From assembly GCF_000197735.1 (NCBI RefSeq), contig NC_014550.1, positions 3,286,001-3,350,000 on the forward strand: a DNA stretch of 64,000 nt. The letters are read 5' to 3'. Origin of the DNA: Glutamicibacter arilaitensis Re117. GTDB taxonomy: Bacteria > Actinomycetota > Actinomycetes > Actinomycetales > Micrococcaceae. The notes below the pieces were generated by a model, which was not told the origin of the DNA, did no database searches, and saw only the letters and a list, made by a program, of their open reading frames with translations. A program made the position numbers and the translations under genes. Shown piece by piece: positions 33,383 to 42,480 of the stretch. Each line of letters begins with the position of its first letter. Within the stretch, counting starts at the first letter, position 1.

Positions 33383-36028
33383 CTACCCGAGGATCACGCT
33401 TTCAGCGACATAATCGGCGGGGATGACGGCCAGTCCGTGGTGTTGCTGGTGTCGGGCGAGCAGGTGCCCTGATTCGATGCCTTCGACTATCCAGGAGTCG
33501 TTGTTCTTCACGAAGTCCTTGCCCTGGTGGACGCTGAGGCGGCGGTCGTTGTTCTTGGTCAGGATGACATCGCCAACATAGATCTCCGTGTCATGCCGGC
33601 CAAGAATCTTTTGGGTTGGATCCAGTTCATTGTTGCCCAGCCGATAGGCTTGGGCCTTCTGATTCAAGGCAGCGACTTGTTCGTTGGTGCCGGCCAGCAT
33701 CAGGGAGGTGCGGTGTTCGTTGGTGTCTTTCTGCCAGGCGGCGAACACGTGGTCGGCCATGTCGCAGGTGGTGCCGGCTTTGATCTTTCCTTCACTGCGG
33801 TAGTACGCCCACGGGTCGTCCTTGCCCACTGCTGGGGCTTCGCGCAGGGCCAGGGAGGCGGCAGCTTCGCCAAGGTTGGGAGTGCCGTCAAGGTTCCTGA
33901 ACCGGTGGATTTCCTCCAGGTGGGTGAGCTGTTCTTCGTGGTTGAGCAGGCGCAGGATCCCGCCAGATCCAACCGCGGCGAGCTGCTTGTCATCGCCAAT
34001 GGCACGGACCAGGGCGCCGTGTTCTTGGGCTTGCTCGATCAGGGCCAGGAATTGGGTGGTGCCGATCATGCCGGCTTCGTCGATGATCACCACGTCCCCT
34101 GGCGACAGCTTGTCCTCGCTGGCCAGGAGCCGGTCGACAGTCATCGCTTCCACCCCGACCTCATGGCCTAGCAGGGTGGCGGCTTTGGCTGAAGGGGCTA
34201 CGGCGATGACGTGGTGATCGGCTTGTTTCATGGCGTTGACGGTCAGTTTCATGGAGGTGGTTTTGCCGGTGCCAGCCGGCCCGATGCCTGCTACGAGGAG
34301 TTTGGGGCTGCAGGAGAATTCATGGGCCAACGCCACCTGCTGCTCGTTCAGCCGGCCCTCGGAACTGTCGAGGACGCTCTGGAAATGGTCGACCGTGACC
34401 GCGGGAATGACATCAGTGCGCGCGGCCTGCAGGACCTTGTGTTCGGCTTCCAGCACCGTCTCGGAGGTATAGAGGGCGGCGTGGGGTTTCTGGTACTTGT
34501 GCACCGCCACCACTGCTCCCGCTACCGGTGCTGGCACTGGAAGATCAGGGGTCACTTTCAGACTCAAGGAGTCAATCGCGGTGGCCCGGACTTGTGCGAT
34601 GACCGCATCAGATACGGGTTGGGCTTGGTACTGGTTGGTGATTTGGCGGCGCACTTCTGCTTCCACATGCGCCTGATTCCATGTCGCCCGCGACTGCTCC
34701 AGGCGGGTGATGGTGGACTGCGCCAGCTCACGGATCTGCTCCTCTGGCAGCTTGTCGATTGGCGTGTAAACAGGTTCCTGGCGGGCGGAGTACTTGCGGG
34801 CCGCAGCGAATAATTCATCGCCCACCAAGGCTCCGGGGACAGTGGAGAATTTGTCTTGCCAGTGCTCGGTGAGCTCTGAAAGGGAGAGGCCTTTCTTCTT
34901 CTCCGCACGGGTTTCCAAGGTCGCTTGCTGGGAGAGCTTGATCAGCTGCTTCGGGCTCGGAGCCCTTCCATGCTTCTCTTCGAATTCATCCACGAGGGTC
35001 TTCAGCTGGGCTTTGATGTTGGTCCGGCGTGAGGACGCAGCTTCAATGCTGGCCAGGGGGATGCCGCCAATTTCGGTGATCGGGCGTTTGCCTTCCACCG
35101 TGCGTTGAGTGGTGGCCAGGCCGAGGTCGCGGCAGATGTTCTGCATGACCCTTGCGTTGTAATGCTCCGAAGCAGACACCGCATACTTGTGCAGGACGGT
35201 CCCGTCGATGGCACTCCACTTGCCATCCATCCCCAGTACTTTGTTGGACACAACGATATGGTCATGCAGCTGCGGATCCCCGTCACGGGAGTCATAATGC
35301 CGGAAGGAGGTGTAGATCAGTCCGCCGTCCACGTCTTCTGAGCGGATCCCGTTCTTGCCGCGGCGGGTGAAGACCGCATTGTTTTCCAAGTACTTCATGG
35401 CGTCTTCGATGGCCTCATGCTGGGCTTTCTCAATGACTTCCTGGACCTTGCGGTCGCTGACTCCCCAAAGGTAGGAGATGCTCTTGGACGGGGAGAACAC
35501 CATGTCATACCCGGCCACGGCGTTCGATCCCTTATGGGTTTGCCGGGAGATGAATTGGCTTAGTTCTTCCTTAGTCTTCGGCTTGCGGCCGTGCAGCTTG
35601 TAGAAGTGCTCGCCACCGGCCTTGGCGCGCAGGACACGTCGTTCATCAGCGGTCGGTTCGCGGTGCTTGAGCCGGGTGAAATCGCCCAGGGCGGTGTTGA
35701 TCTTCTTAGCCAGTTCGCCGTCGAACTGGTCGAAACGCTTGTAGCGTTGGCCCAGCTGCGCGTGGATCTTCTCCCCCGACACCGGATCTATCTGGCCGGC
35801 TAATGGGTGTTGTCCTAGCCCGTAGAGCAGCTCCATTTGCTCTTCGGTGACTTCACCATGCACGCCGAGGTTCTTAGCACCCCGTCCTCCCCAGATGCCG
35901 GGCGGGTGGCCGGTGACGGTGTAGTAATCCCCGAGCTTCCGATCCGGTGAGCGCAGCTCATCAGCGGAAGCAACTTCACGGGTGTAGTAGAGATAGCCGT
36001 CCCCTGCACTGAGCTTATGCAGGGTCAT
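33383..36028 (-). pseudogene. traA: Plasmid MobF relaxase TraA, N-terminal part (split gene)
   Basis: The start is the ATG at 36028 (MTLHKLSAGDGYLYYTREVA), chosen because the tyrosine-containing YLYYTREV is the normal N-terminus; the frame upstream to 36193 lacks relaxase sequence. The transesterase has GYDMVFSPSKSISYLWGVSD and the His motif DPQLHDHIVVSNKVLG. The helicase has Walker A AGIGPAGTGKTTSMKLTVNA and Walker B DVVIIDEAGMIGTTQFLALI. It breaks off at DYVAESVILG, where the inserted element begins and adds a stop codon. Nicking may survive, but helicase motifs V-VI and the C-terminus are in the other piece at 21319-23023. Confidence 0.93.
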
Positions 36029-36441
36029 CACACGTTCGATTCTAGTAATTCCGGCCAAAGTTATCGAGGATGCAAGAGGTGTGACAGATCTAGTCTTGAT
36101 GGATCGGGGAGAAGTAGGGCCGGAGGACTTCGACGATGCGTGAGAGATCTTGAGACGGCCAAATCGAGGTACGAGTGGAAACTGGCGGGTCAAGGCTCTT
36201 GCGTGTCGGCGATGGCACTGACCGGAGGGCTGCTACCGATCCATGAAGTTGGTCGGATCTGCATCCTTTGAGGAACGAAGAAGAAATAGTGCAGAACCGG
36301 GCAAAGAGATCTGGCCATCAAAAGAAGGATGTTTTTGGTGCGGTTTTGCACCTGCGATCTTCGCTGTGTGCAGGTGCGTCCAAGGTGGGTTTGATAGGGT
36401 CGCAGCTGTGCCCAGGGCAAGTCTCTTGTGTAAAACCGTGG

Positions 36442-36516
36442 CCCGATGTTTTCCACGTGTGGGCGGGTGGAGACAGCTCTTAATCTCAAAGCCGTCCACA
36501 GGTGGGAAACATCGGG
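36442..36516. repeat. Long inverted repeat, candidate oriT
   Basis: CCCGATGTTTTCCACGTGTGG (36442-36462) pairs with CCACAGGTGGGAAACATCGGG (36496-36516) at 19 of 21 positions, 33 bases apart. MobF relaxases nick near such inverted repeats upstream of their genes. Inferred from position and symmetry only. Confidence 0.55.
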
Positions 36517-36572
36517 CAGGACAGAGCCTGAGCGTCAGCGAAGCCCGTTAACGCGTTTTTTGGGTGGGGTGC

Positions 36573-36591
36573 GCGAGGGGTGTCCCCTCGC
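36573..36591. terminator. GC hairpin GCGAGGGG-TGT-CCCCTCGC
   Basis: A perfect 8-bp stem followed on the plus strand by AAAATTTTGTTTT, just ahead of the gene at 36629. It could terminate rightward transcription or belong to the leader of that gene. Confidence 0.5.
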
Positions 36592-36628
36592 AAAATTTTG
36601 TTTTCGAGTTGGTGAAGGATGAAGTGTT

Positions 36629-37066
36629 TTGATGAGTAAGCCACGCAAGTCTGCTGCAGCGGTGGCCGCCCGGGAGAAGGCGCGGGCGAAGGCTGAGGAG
36701 ATCACGCGTCGTAATGAGCAGTTGATCGAATTGGCGGCGAAGTTCTTCATCCATGAGGAAGAGATCGAACTGATCGATGAGGACGCAGCGAAGAAGATCG
36801 CCGAGCTGCAAGCGACTGCCGAAGCGAAGAAGGATAAGGCACGCGCTACAGCGGCGTCCGTAATTGAGCAGATGCTCGGTACGGGTGAGTCTAAGAAGTC
36901 GATCGGTGAGCGCCTGGGGCTCAGCGGTTCGGAGTTGAAGAGCTTCCTGCCGCTGGCGGCTCCAGCGAAGGAACCTAATGCGTCCGAAGCACAAAACGAA
37001 GACACTGCCCAGGACCCAGCTTCGACTACCGCGGGGCAAGCTTCCGGAGTTGCGGCCAACGCCTAA
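36629..37066 (+). CDS. Small charged helical protein, possible relaxosome accessory factor
   Basis: 145 residues. The N-terminal ~80 residues are strongly helical, Ala/Lys/Glu-rich and probably coiled coil (AAREKARAKAEEITRRNEQL). A short segment SIGERLGLSGSELKSFLPLA looks like a compact DNA-binding helix pair, and the tail is low complexity. It is divergent from traA across the oriT candidate, the common position of accessory proteins that bind oriT. That role is an inference; no family is recognised. Confidence 0.7.
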   Translation: MMSKPRKSAAAVAAREKARAKAEEITRRNEQLIELAAKFFIHEEEIELIDEDAAKKIAELQATAEAKKDKARATAASVIEQMLGTGESKKSIGERLGLSGSELKSFLPLAAPAKEPNASEAQNEDTAQDPASTTAGQASGVAANA

Positions 37067-37303
37067 GGCCGAGTGCTGAGCGCGGTTCCGATTCTCCCGA
37101 TGCAGCGGGTTTGAGCTTATGTGTTCGGGCCGGTGATTGGCCATGGATTGCGGATCTTGGCGCGCGAACGGGCTTGTCCTCAGACAGGCACCTGCGCAAG
37201 CCATGCAACGAAGCAGCGCCGGTGCTTTTGCGCTAGAAGAACATCCTCAATCGAGCGGCGGAACATACAGCACATCGCCATTGGCAGAATGACCGTGACA
37301 GAA

Positions 37304-37339
37304 CTTTGGCCCTGAACGCGTGAGCGTTCAGGGCCAAAG
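37304..37339. terminator. Strong 16-bp hairpin terminator
   Basis: CTTTGGCCCTGAACGC / GCGTTCAGGGCCAAAG with loop GTGA, just downstream of the stop of the leftward gene 37347-37769. Confidence 0.8.
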
Positions 37340-37346
37340 CGTTAGG

Positions 37347-37769
37347 TTAGTTCCCGAAGTCCGGGATGTACGGTTCACACAATCCGTCGACCTGTTTGAA
37401 CTCTTGCGGGTTCATCCCTTCCAGCGCTTCTGGTCCGTCCGCTTGTCCGCTGGCCCAGTACCAGAAGGCTTCCTTGCTGATGGCCAGGTTGCGGGCTTCG
37501 CAGCTGCGGTACCAGCGGGCGGTCACGTCGCCTTCCACGTACGTGGTGTATCCGAACAGTTGGCCGGGTTCGTCTTCTGTTTTGGCTGCGGCGAAGATGA
37601 TGTAAGGCCAGGATCCCAGGTCCCATCCCTCGCGGCCCCATCCTGGCACTTCGTGCCATCCGGTGCCGGCCAGCGATTCCATCCAGTCATACCCTTCGCC
37701 GTACATGTCACGCTCGACAGTCGCTGGGACGGTTACGGTTTCACGGGTGTCCTTGGTCGTGGTCTGCAT
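37347..37769 (-). CDS. Hypothetical plasmid protein, tryptophan-rich
   Basis: 140 residues, soluble, acidic, with aromatic-rich blocks (GWGREGWDLGSWPYIIFAAA and RWYRSCEARNLAISKEAFWY). No signal peptide or motif is recognised. AGGAAG lies upstream of the ATG. It ends before a strong terminator. A decayed partial repeat of its 3' end appears at 38240-38300 (reverse strand: GLCEPDVPNFGN against GLCEPYIPDFGN), so it was once duplicated. Confidence 0.7.
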   Translation of the reverse strand: MQTTTKDTRETVTVPATVERDMYGEGYDWMESLAGTGWHEVPGWGREGWDLGSWPYIIFAAAKTEDEPGQLFGYTTYVEGDVTARWYRSCEARNLAISKEAFWYWASGQADGPEALEGMNPQEFKQVDGLCEPYIPDFGN

Positions 37770-37799
37770 AGGTTTTTGCTTCCTTTCGCTTCACGGAAA

Positions 37800-38190
37800 G
37801 AGGGGCAGGTTGCCAGCCACCTACACGAGCCCTCCCCCGGTTGTTTTTTGCCTGCTGGCGAAATGCAATGAAGCGGGGCCAGCCGGAAAACCCATCAACC
37901 CGTCAGGGGTGCGCAATCCACGAAAATCTTGGGCCGAAAGAAGCGACGAAGGAGCGCGGCCCAAGAATTTCTGGTGGAGCACGCCCGAAGCGCAGCGAGT
38001 GGCTTGTGGGTTTGTAGGTGGCCCGTACACTCCGAAGGACAGCAGCAAGAAACAGGAAAAGACCGGACGAAGTCCGGGCCAACAGCCGGCCGCGCCAGCG
38101 GACGCCCGATACACCCTGGAGACGAGCTTGCGAGGAGCCAGGGTGCTCAGCGGGACGGGCACCTCATGGCATAACCTAGTCCGTGTCTAA
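37800..38190. other. Structured non-coding region with several hairpins
   Basis: No convincing gene. Pairing segments include CTTGGGCCG (37928) with CGGCCCAAG (37958), CCGGAC-GAA-GTCCGG, CACCCTGG with CCAGGGTG (38113 and 38138), and GCCACCTAC (37815) with GTAGGTGGC (38015), which encloses much of the stretch. Unpaired parts repeat a purine-rich GAAG/GCGAGG style. This could be a structured RNA or an origin. Confidence 0.45.
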
Positions 38191-38788
38191 CGTCCACGAC
38201 TATCCTGGACGGGGAATGCTCGCATGTTCAGGACCACCAGCGGGGAATTGTTGCCAAAGTTCGGGACATCGGGTTCACACAGCCCTTGAAACACGGGAAA
38301 CAATCAGCCCACTGCAAGTCGCCCATGATGCCCCACAGATCAACTACGAGCAGCACACGAAAGCGTAAAGTACTCGTGCACGACGGTATTCCATCCAGCT
38401 CAATCCTGGAGCAACAAGAGCGCAGCACCATGCGCGGTGAGTATCTTCCGGCCTACCGACTCAGCGCGTGAGAACTGGTCCACCGGTAACTGGCTTAATG
38501 AAAAACCAGAAATCTTCAGGGCGTGGTGTGCAAGTAACCATACAGCTGGTGGTTTAGCCTAGATTCATGCGTGGTTCAGTCTCATGGCGACACCACGCAC
38601 TGTTCGGATTGAGCGTTTCACCTCTCTCATCCGTGCGGGAACCCTGCATAATGGCTAGGTGCCCTATTGGGCACCTAGCCATTTGCATCTGCAAGCACTG
38701 AACAGGCTGAGATTGACGTTCTGTGGACCAGAGTGGCCACACTTCAACGGTCCAAAACCAGCGATGAACAACCACGAGCAAGCGACGT
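38191..38788. other. Intergenic region with decayed repeat of the 37347 gene
   Basis: Bases 38240-38300 resemble the 3' end of the gene at 37347-37769. The rest has only short frames without support. It ends with a perfect hairpin at 38651-38684. Confidence 0.5.
38651..38684. terminator. Hairpin terminator
   Basis: AATGGCTAGGTGCCC / GGGCACCTAGCCATT, a perfect 15-bp stem with loop TATT, beyond the 3' end of the pseudogene at 38789. Confidence 0.75.
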
Positions 38789-39260
38789 TTACTTCTTGTT
38801 CAGCGTCATCACCACTGTGGCATATCTAGGCTTCGAGGCAGTTAACCAGACAGTCAATTTCTTACCAGCACCCTTCTTGGTCACGGTGTAATTCGGCTGG
38901 TGGCCTCGCTGATAATCTTTCCCGAGCGCAGCCACTGATACGAAACTTTCACGCCCTTCGCGTTTCAGGTACCAGCGCTTACTTTGAGCTCCCTGCCAGT
39001 GGCTTTCCTGCCAGTAGTCGCAGACTCCTTTACTACTTTCAGCTTCGCTGGAACGTCCGTTGCAGTAGACGCACTCGTGGACACGGGTTTGGTGGGGTAG
39101 TCCACCGCGATCACAGCATTCGATCCTTCTCAGATGGACGGTAAGACGCGCCCGTCGCCACTGAAATCGCTTTACCATTGCGCGTCCACTGCAGACTCGT
39201 AAAAGGATAATTGCCCACATTTGAACCGCAGATACTTCGCTTACCATCCATCTAATTGTT
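38789..39260 (-). pseudogene. Cell-surface protein remnant with Ig-like repeat
   Basis: Reverse-strand frames read AVIAVDYPTKPVSTSAST, VPAKLKVVKESATTGRKATG, ELKVSAGT-stop-NAKGVKVS, YQWLRSGK, then after a one-base shift NYTVTKKGAGKKLTVWLTAS. The pattern GTW-x4-V-x-YQWLRSGK...SYT-x-T-x-x-D/GAGKKLTV is the short repeat module found at the C-terminus of many Arthrobacter-type secreted hydrolases. The stop (TGA in place of TGG) and at least two frameshifts show decay. The catalytic part, if any, is missing. Confidence 0.65.
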
Positions 39261-39375
39261 TGAGCGACACGATCAAAGCCCTGAACTGGCATCGAAGCGC
39301 ATCGTAAGATGAATCCAAACGCATAGAATCAATGCAATACATTGCAGCCTCTGCGCATCACCCTGCGGCCCTGCA

Positions 39376-40329
39376 GTGCGGGATAACGCGACTCCTCCGC
39401 GAGAACGGATACTAGTTTTGCTGTCAAAGATCAAAGAAATCGCGAATCGAACCTTCCACGTGGAGATCCGGAATAAGAAGCCCATTCCTGTCAAGATGGG
39501 CGGCCAAGAGGAACTGCCGGCACTGCTCAAGCAAGTGATCGCCGAGCTGAAGAAAAGTCGCAACGAGCTGACCGCGATTCGCACTGCTACCACTGGCCGG
39601 TACATGGACGAAGTGGCAGAAGTCTACGCGCACCAAGTCCTGCCCTTTAAAGAGTCTCTGGAGCTACTGGCCACGTCTAACGCCTCCATCGCACGATTCG
39701 GAGATGGCGAATTCCGGCTCATGCTCCGCCCAGAGTTCAACCTAGGCTTCCAAAGCAACTCCAAGGAACTCCAGTATCAGCTCCGGGAAGTCTTTGAAAC
39801 TCAATCCGAAGACCTGCTCATCGGCTTCCCCTTCTTATTCCGAGATGCCCACTGGTCCAACGTGTATGCCGAGCTGTGGCCCAGCTTGAAGCCACTGGTT
39901 AACCCTCAGCAAAAATACATCAATGCCTATATCACCAGGCCCCGAGTGTTTGAAGTCCTGGGCCAGGAAGCAGTAGAGCTATGGCGCAAAGTCTGGGACC
40001 GGAAAGATGCCATCATCATCACCGGCGAGGGCTCACGGTTTGATTTGGTCCCGGAACTTTTCGATAACCTGAAAACCGCAGACTTTATCCATTCAACTCC
40101 CAAGGACGCATTTACCGATCTGGAACGAGTTGTCTCCGAGACTCTGGAAAAGAATCCGGACCTTGCCGTCATTTCCCTAGGCCCGGCCGGAACCGTTTTG
40201 GCCAAAAAACTCTCCGAACGCGGGATCCGAGCACTTGATATCGGCCATTTAAGCAGCAGCTACCTCAACGTGGTGCAAGGCCACGCACGTCCGGAACATA
40301 CTCCCGCAACGCGGCAACTACGCAAATAG
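39376..40329 (+). CDS. GT-D fold glycosyltransferase-like protein (DUF1792/SP_1767 type)
   Basis: About 317 residues; start uncertain among several GTG/TTG codons near 39376-39420. A coiled region (residues 40-70) is followed by the domain with NASIARFGDGEFRLMLRPEF (nucleotide-sugar Asp-Gly-Glu motif), LLIGFPFLFRDAHWSNVYAE, KDAIIITGEGSRFDLVPELF and DLAVISLGPAGTVLAKKLSE. Known members transfer sugars to serine-rich adhesins or cell-wall glycans. Cytoplasmic, with no membrane segment. Without neighbouring sugar genes the acceptor is unknown. Confidence 0.8.
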   Translation: MRDNATPPRERILVLLSKIKEIANRTFHVEIRNKKPIPVKMGGQEELPALLKQVIAELKKSRNELTAIRTATTGRYMDEVAEVYAHQVLPFKESLELLATSNASIARFGDGEFRLMLRPEFNLGFQSNSKELQYQLREVFETQSEDLLIGFPFLFRDAHWSNVYAELWPSLKPLVNPQQKYINAYITRPRVFEVLGQEAVELWRKVWDRKDAIIITGEGSRFDLVPELFDNLKTADFIHSTPKDAFTDLERVVSETLEKNPDLAVISLGPAGTVLAKKLSERGIRALDIGHLSSSYLNVVQGHARPEHTPATRQLRK

Positions 40330-40526
40330 CCCGGGCCGTTGCCCCGATGCCGCCTCCGGGAAGCTGCGCATTCCCATGATCATAATCTGTCGCGCTCGGG
40401 CTTGAATATGCAGGAACTTTCAAAATATTCTCTAAAGAACGGCTGTTGAAACGGTATATCATTCGTCATATTACTCGTCAGTTGCGCGTGCTTGTCCTTT
40501 GACAGAACCTATGGAAGGGGTCGAAC

Positions 40527-40781
40527 TTGCATGTGAATGCCGCCAGCAACATCGCCCAGGCTGTGACAGCCCATGTTAAAGCTGAGCACCACCTGGAGCA
40601 GACCCAAGCCACAGAAAAGCAAGCTTTCACCGACGCATTGGAGAAGAGCTGGACTCAAACCGAGCTGAACAAGATCGGCTCTCGAACGCGTCGCCGGACT
40701 CGCAAAAGTCCGAAGAAACGAATCCAAAAACCGATAGTTAACCGAGCACACAACAATGCACCGCCGCTCGCCTCTCGGTGA
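40527..40781 (+). CDS. Small basic plasmid protein
   Basis: 84 residues from a TTG start with AAGGGG upstream. The first half is helical (ASNIAQAVTAHVKAEHHLEQ), the middle has KSWTQTELNKIG, and the tail is very basic (RTRRRTRKSPKKRIQK). It could bind nucleic acid. The ending may be altered by nearby rearrangement: a dispersed repeat and an IS3 remnant follow within 100 bases. Confidence 0.5.
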   Translation: MHVNAASNIAQAVTAHVKAEHHLEQTQATEKQAFTDALEKSWTQTELNKIGSRTRRRTRKSPKKRIQKPIVNRAHNNAPPLASR

Positions 40782-40818
40782 GCGCCGGTCTATTTTTCAT
40801 TTCTGGTTCTGCACATAA

Positions 40819-40862
40819 CCTCCTGCCCATTTGTGCACAACAAAACCCCAATCCGCTCCGCT
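40819..40862 (+). repeat. Dispersed repeat, copy C (first ~45 bp only)
   Basis: CCTCCTGCCCATTTGTGCAC and the following bases match the start of copies at 7520 and 52732. It is cut off by an IS3 remnant at 40863. Confidence 0.65.
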
Positions 40863-41044
40863 GCAGTTCCTTGATGATCTCGATCATCGGACGGCCTTCG
40901 TTGAGCATCTTCTATCCTTGGCGGACTTTAACGATGAACTGGTCTGAGGTGTGTCTACGTCCAATTCTCCGCGGTTCCTTCTGAGTCCATTGTCGGACAC
41001 GAATACTCACAAAGTCACTGGACTACTTTTCGGGGACCCAACCA
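40863..41044 (-). mobile_element. IS3 end fragment with broken orfA
   Basis: The 182 bases match the orfA end of the intact element at 61427-62684 (for example GTCCATTGTCGGACACGA and GGGGACCCAACCA). Substitutions destroy the orfA start. Only the 5' end of the element is present, and it fuses a dispersed repeat to an unrelated coding remnant ending at 41166. Confidence 0.85.
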
Positions 41045-41301
41045 GAGCAATCCTGACTAGCTCGAGCTTTCCTGCAGGACTGATCGAACTAGAGCGCTAC
41101 TCCATCAACCCTTACGCCCAGGATGTGAAGCTATCTCAGGAATTTTACGATTCACTTTCTTTCTGAAATTTGTGGATCACCGACCGAACCGTCAAAACTT
41201 TATAAAAAATTCTTTAAGAAACCACAAAAATTACATTGCTTTTAATCTATTATATTGATTTGAGCGTTCACGGTGAGCGCAAGAATCAAACTGGAGATGT
41301 C

Positions 41302-42447
41302 ATGCGCACACTCAGAATATCCATGGCTGCAGTAGCCTCTTCGGCCCTGCTTGTCAGCTCTCTTCATGTCGCCAATGCAGCAAGTGCGCCCGAACCCGCA
41401 ATTGAAGCTCCGCAAGGCAAAAGCAATTCACTTGACGTTGGGACAGTCAAGGATATAGGGGGATTCCTGGAGGATCAGCTGCAAGCAGTAGAGGATGTCA
41501 CCTGGGAAGAGAAGGCAACCACAAAGAAATTCTCCGACCGTCATTTTCCTGAGCTGATGTCGCGCTCAGCCAAGCAGCTGAATCTCATGTCGGCGAAGAA
41601 TCTGGGCGTGCAACAAGAGACTATTGACGTAGTTAATGTAAATTCTTCGGAAGTAGTTGTGGAGAATTCCGAAGTTCTTTCAGAAACAAACGAAGGAACT
41701 AAGGTCGAATACCTGGTTCGGTTTACAAGAGATATTGCAGAGCTCTCTGATGCCGAAGATTGGAGCGAACTCATCCCCTATGAGCTAACGATCGACGCCA
41801 CAGGAACGATCAGGGACATCGTGGCGAAAGATGATGAGTATCTGACAACTGAGGCTACGATGCAATCCCTAACCTCCGAAGAGGAAGAAATCGAAGTCGA
41901 CCCCACTGTTCCTGGCAGCGAAAACGACAGTGGTACCTCGGTCTCACCCCTCCCACCGAACGTCGGAGAAATGGCGGTCGCGAAACTTAGCGCTTCGAAC
42001 AAGAAAAAGGTTGTAAACTACGCAACCAAATGGGCGAAATCATACAACCCTGCCTACAGGAAGTACGGTAATGACTGCACAAATTTTGTTTCTCAAGCTT
42101 TGTACGCAGGTGGCTGGAAACACGTTAATGGTTACTACAAAAGTGATGCTAAATGGTACGGAAATAGCTCCTTTACCAGCTGGACTTGGAGCGGTGCAGA
42201 GAATTTTTACAGGTTTGCGCGAAATGAATCAAAGCGAGCTTCACGTCTCGGTAGCGTATACAGTCTCGTACCTGGGGACGTTCTTCAGTACAAGTCAGCC
42301 GGTCAAAAGAACATGTCTCATACCATGGTGACAACTAAGAAAATCAATGGCGTACCGTACCTTTCGTACCACACCAACAACACTTTGAATAAACCCTTCA
42401 CTCAAATGAAATCTCTCAAAGTAACTTGGTTCGCGCATAGGATCTAG
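41302..42447 (+). CDS. Secreted protein with amidase (Amidase_6-type) domain
   Basis: About 381 residues from the ATG at 41302 (CTGGAGATGTC upstream). Signal peptide MRTLRISMAAVASSALLVSS with cleavage near ANA-ASA. An acidic N-terminal domain (residues 30-230) ends in a Glu/Asp linker. The C-terminal domain begins KVVNYATKWAKSYNPAYRKY and has the catalytic GNDCTNFVSQALYAGGW (Cys) and NMSHTMVTT (His). This cysteine-peptidase-like fold cleaves peptidoglycan peptides or amides. Low GC relative to the plasmid backbone. A lipoprotein gene follows after 33 bases, so it may be an exported cell-wall enzyme with a protective partner; that is inferred. Confidence 0.9.
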   Translation: MRTLRISMAAVASSALLVSSLHVANAASAPEPAIEAPQGKSNSLDVGTVKDIGGFLEDQLQAVEDVTWEEKATTKKFSDRHFPELMSRSAKQLNLMSAKNLGVQQETIDVVNVNSSEVVVENSEVLSETNEGTKVEYLVRFTRDIAELSDAEDWSELIPYELTIDATGTIRDIVAKDDEYLTTEATMQSLTSEEEEIEVDPTVPGSENDSGTSVSPLPPNVGEMAVAKLSASNKKKVVNYATKWAKSYNPAYRKYGNDCTNFVSQALYAGGWKHVNGYYKSDAKWYGNSSFTSWTWSGAENFYRFARNESKRASRLGSVYSLVPGDVLQYKSAGQKNMSHTMVTTKKINGVPYLSYHTNNTLNKPFTQMKSLKVTWFAHRI

Positions 42448-42480
42448 TTATACCTCCCGTTCAAACAGTGAAGGCTTCTA

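Larger units (their letters stand above)
23018..33392 (+). mobile_element. Integrated mobilizable element inside traA (serine integrase, MobF relaxase)
   Basis: The element is bounded by CCGAGG at 23018-23023 and 33387-33392, the only sequence common to both junctions. Outside it are the two halves of traA. The first gene inside the left end is a large serine integrase pointing inward, the usual att-integrase arrangement. Cargo is a small basic protein, structured repeats, membrane and exported proteins, an IS3 copy, a MobF relaxase and a ClbS/DfsB-like protein. GC content, especially of the integrase and relaxase genes, is visibly higher than in the surrounding plasmid. There is no type IV secretion gene inside, so it would need another element's channel. 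Confidence 0.88.
36029..36628. other. Intergenic transfer-origin region
   Basis: 600 bases between the divergent traA and the small gene at 36629. No convincing gene is present. It holds a long imperfect inverted repeat (36442-36516) and a GC hairpin (36573-36591). The position next to a relaxase start is where oriT is usually found. Confidence 0.55.

Noticed and set aside
38183..38471. Small frames on both strands
   Set aside because: They overlap a decayed repeat of the 37347 gene's 3' end and have no coherent protein features.
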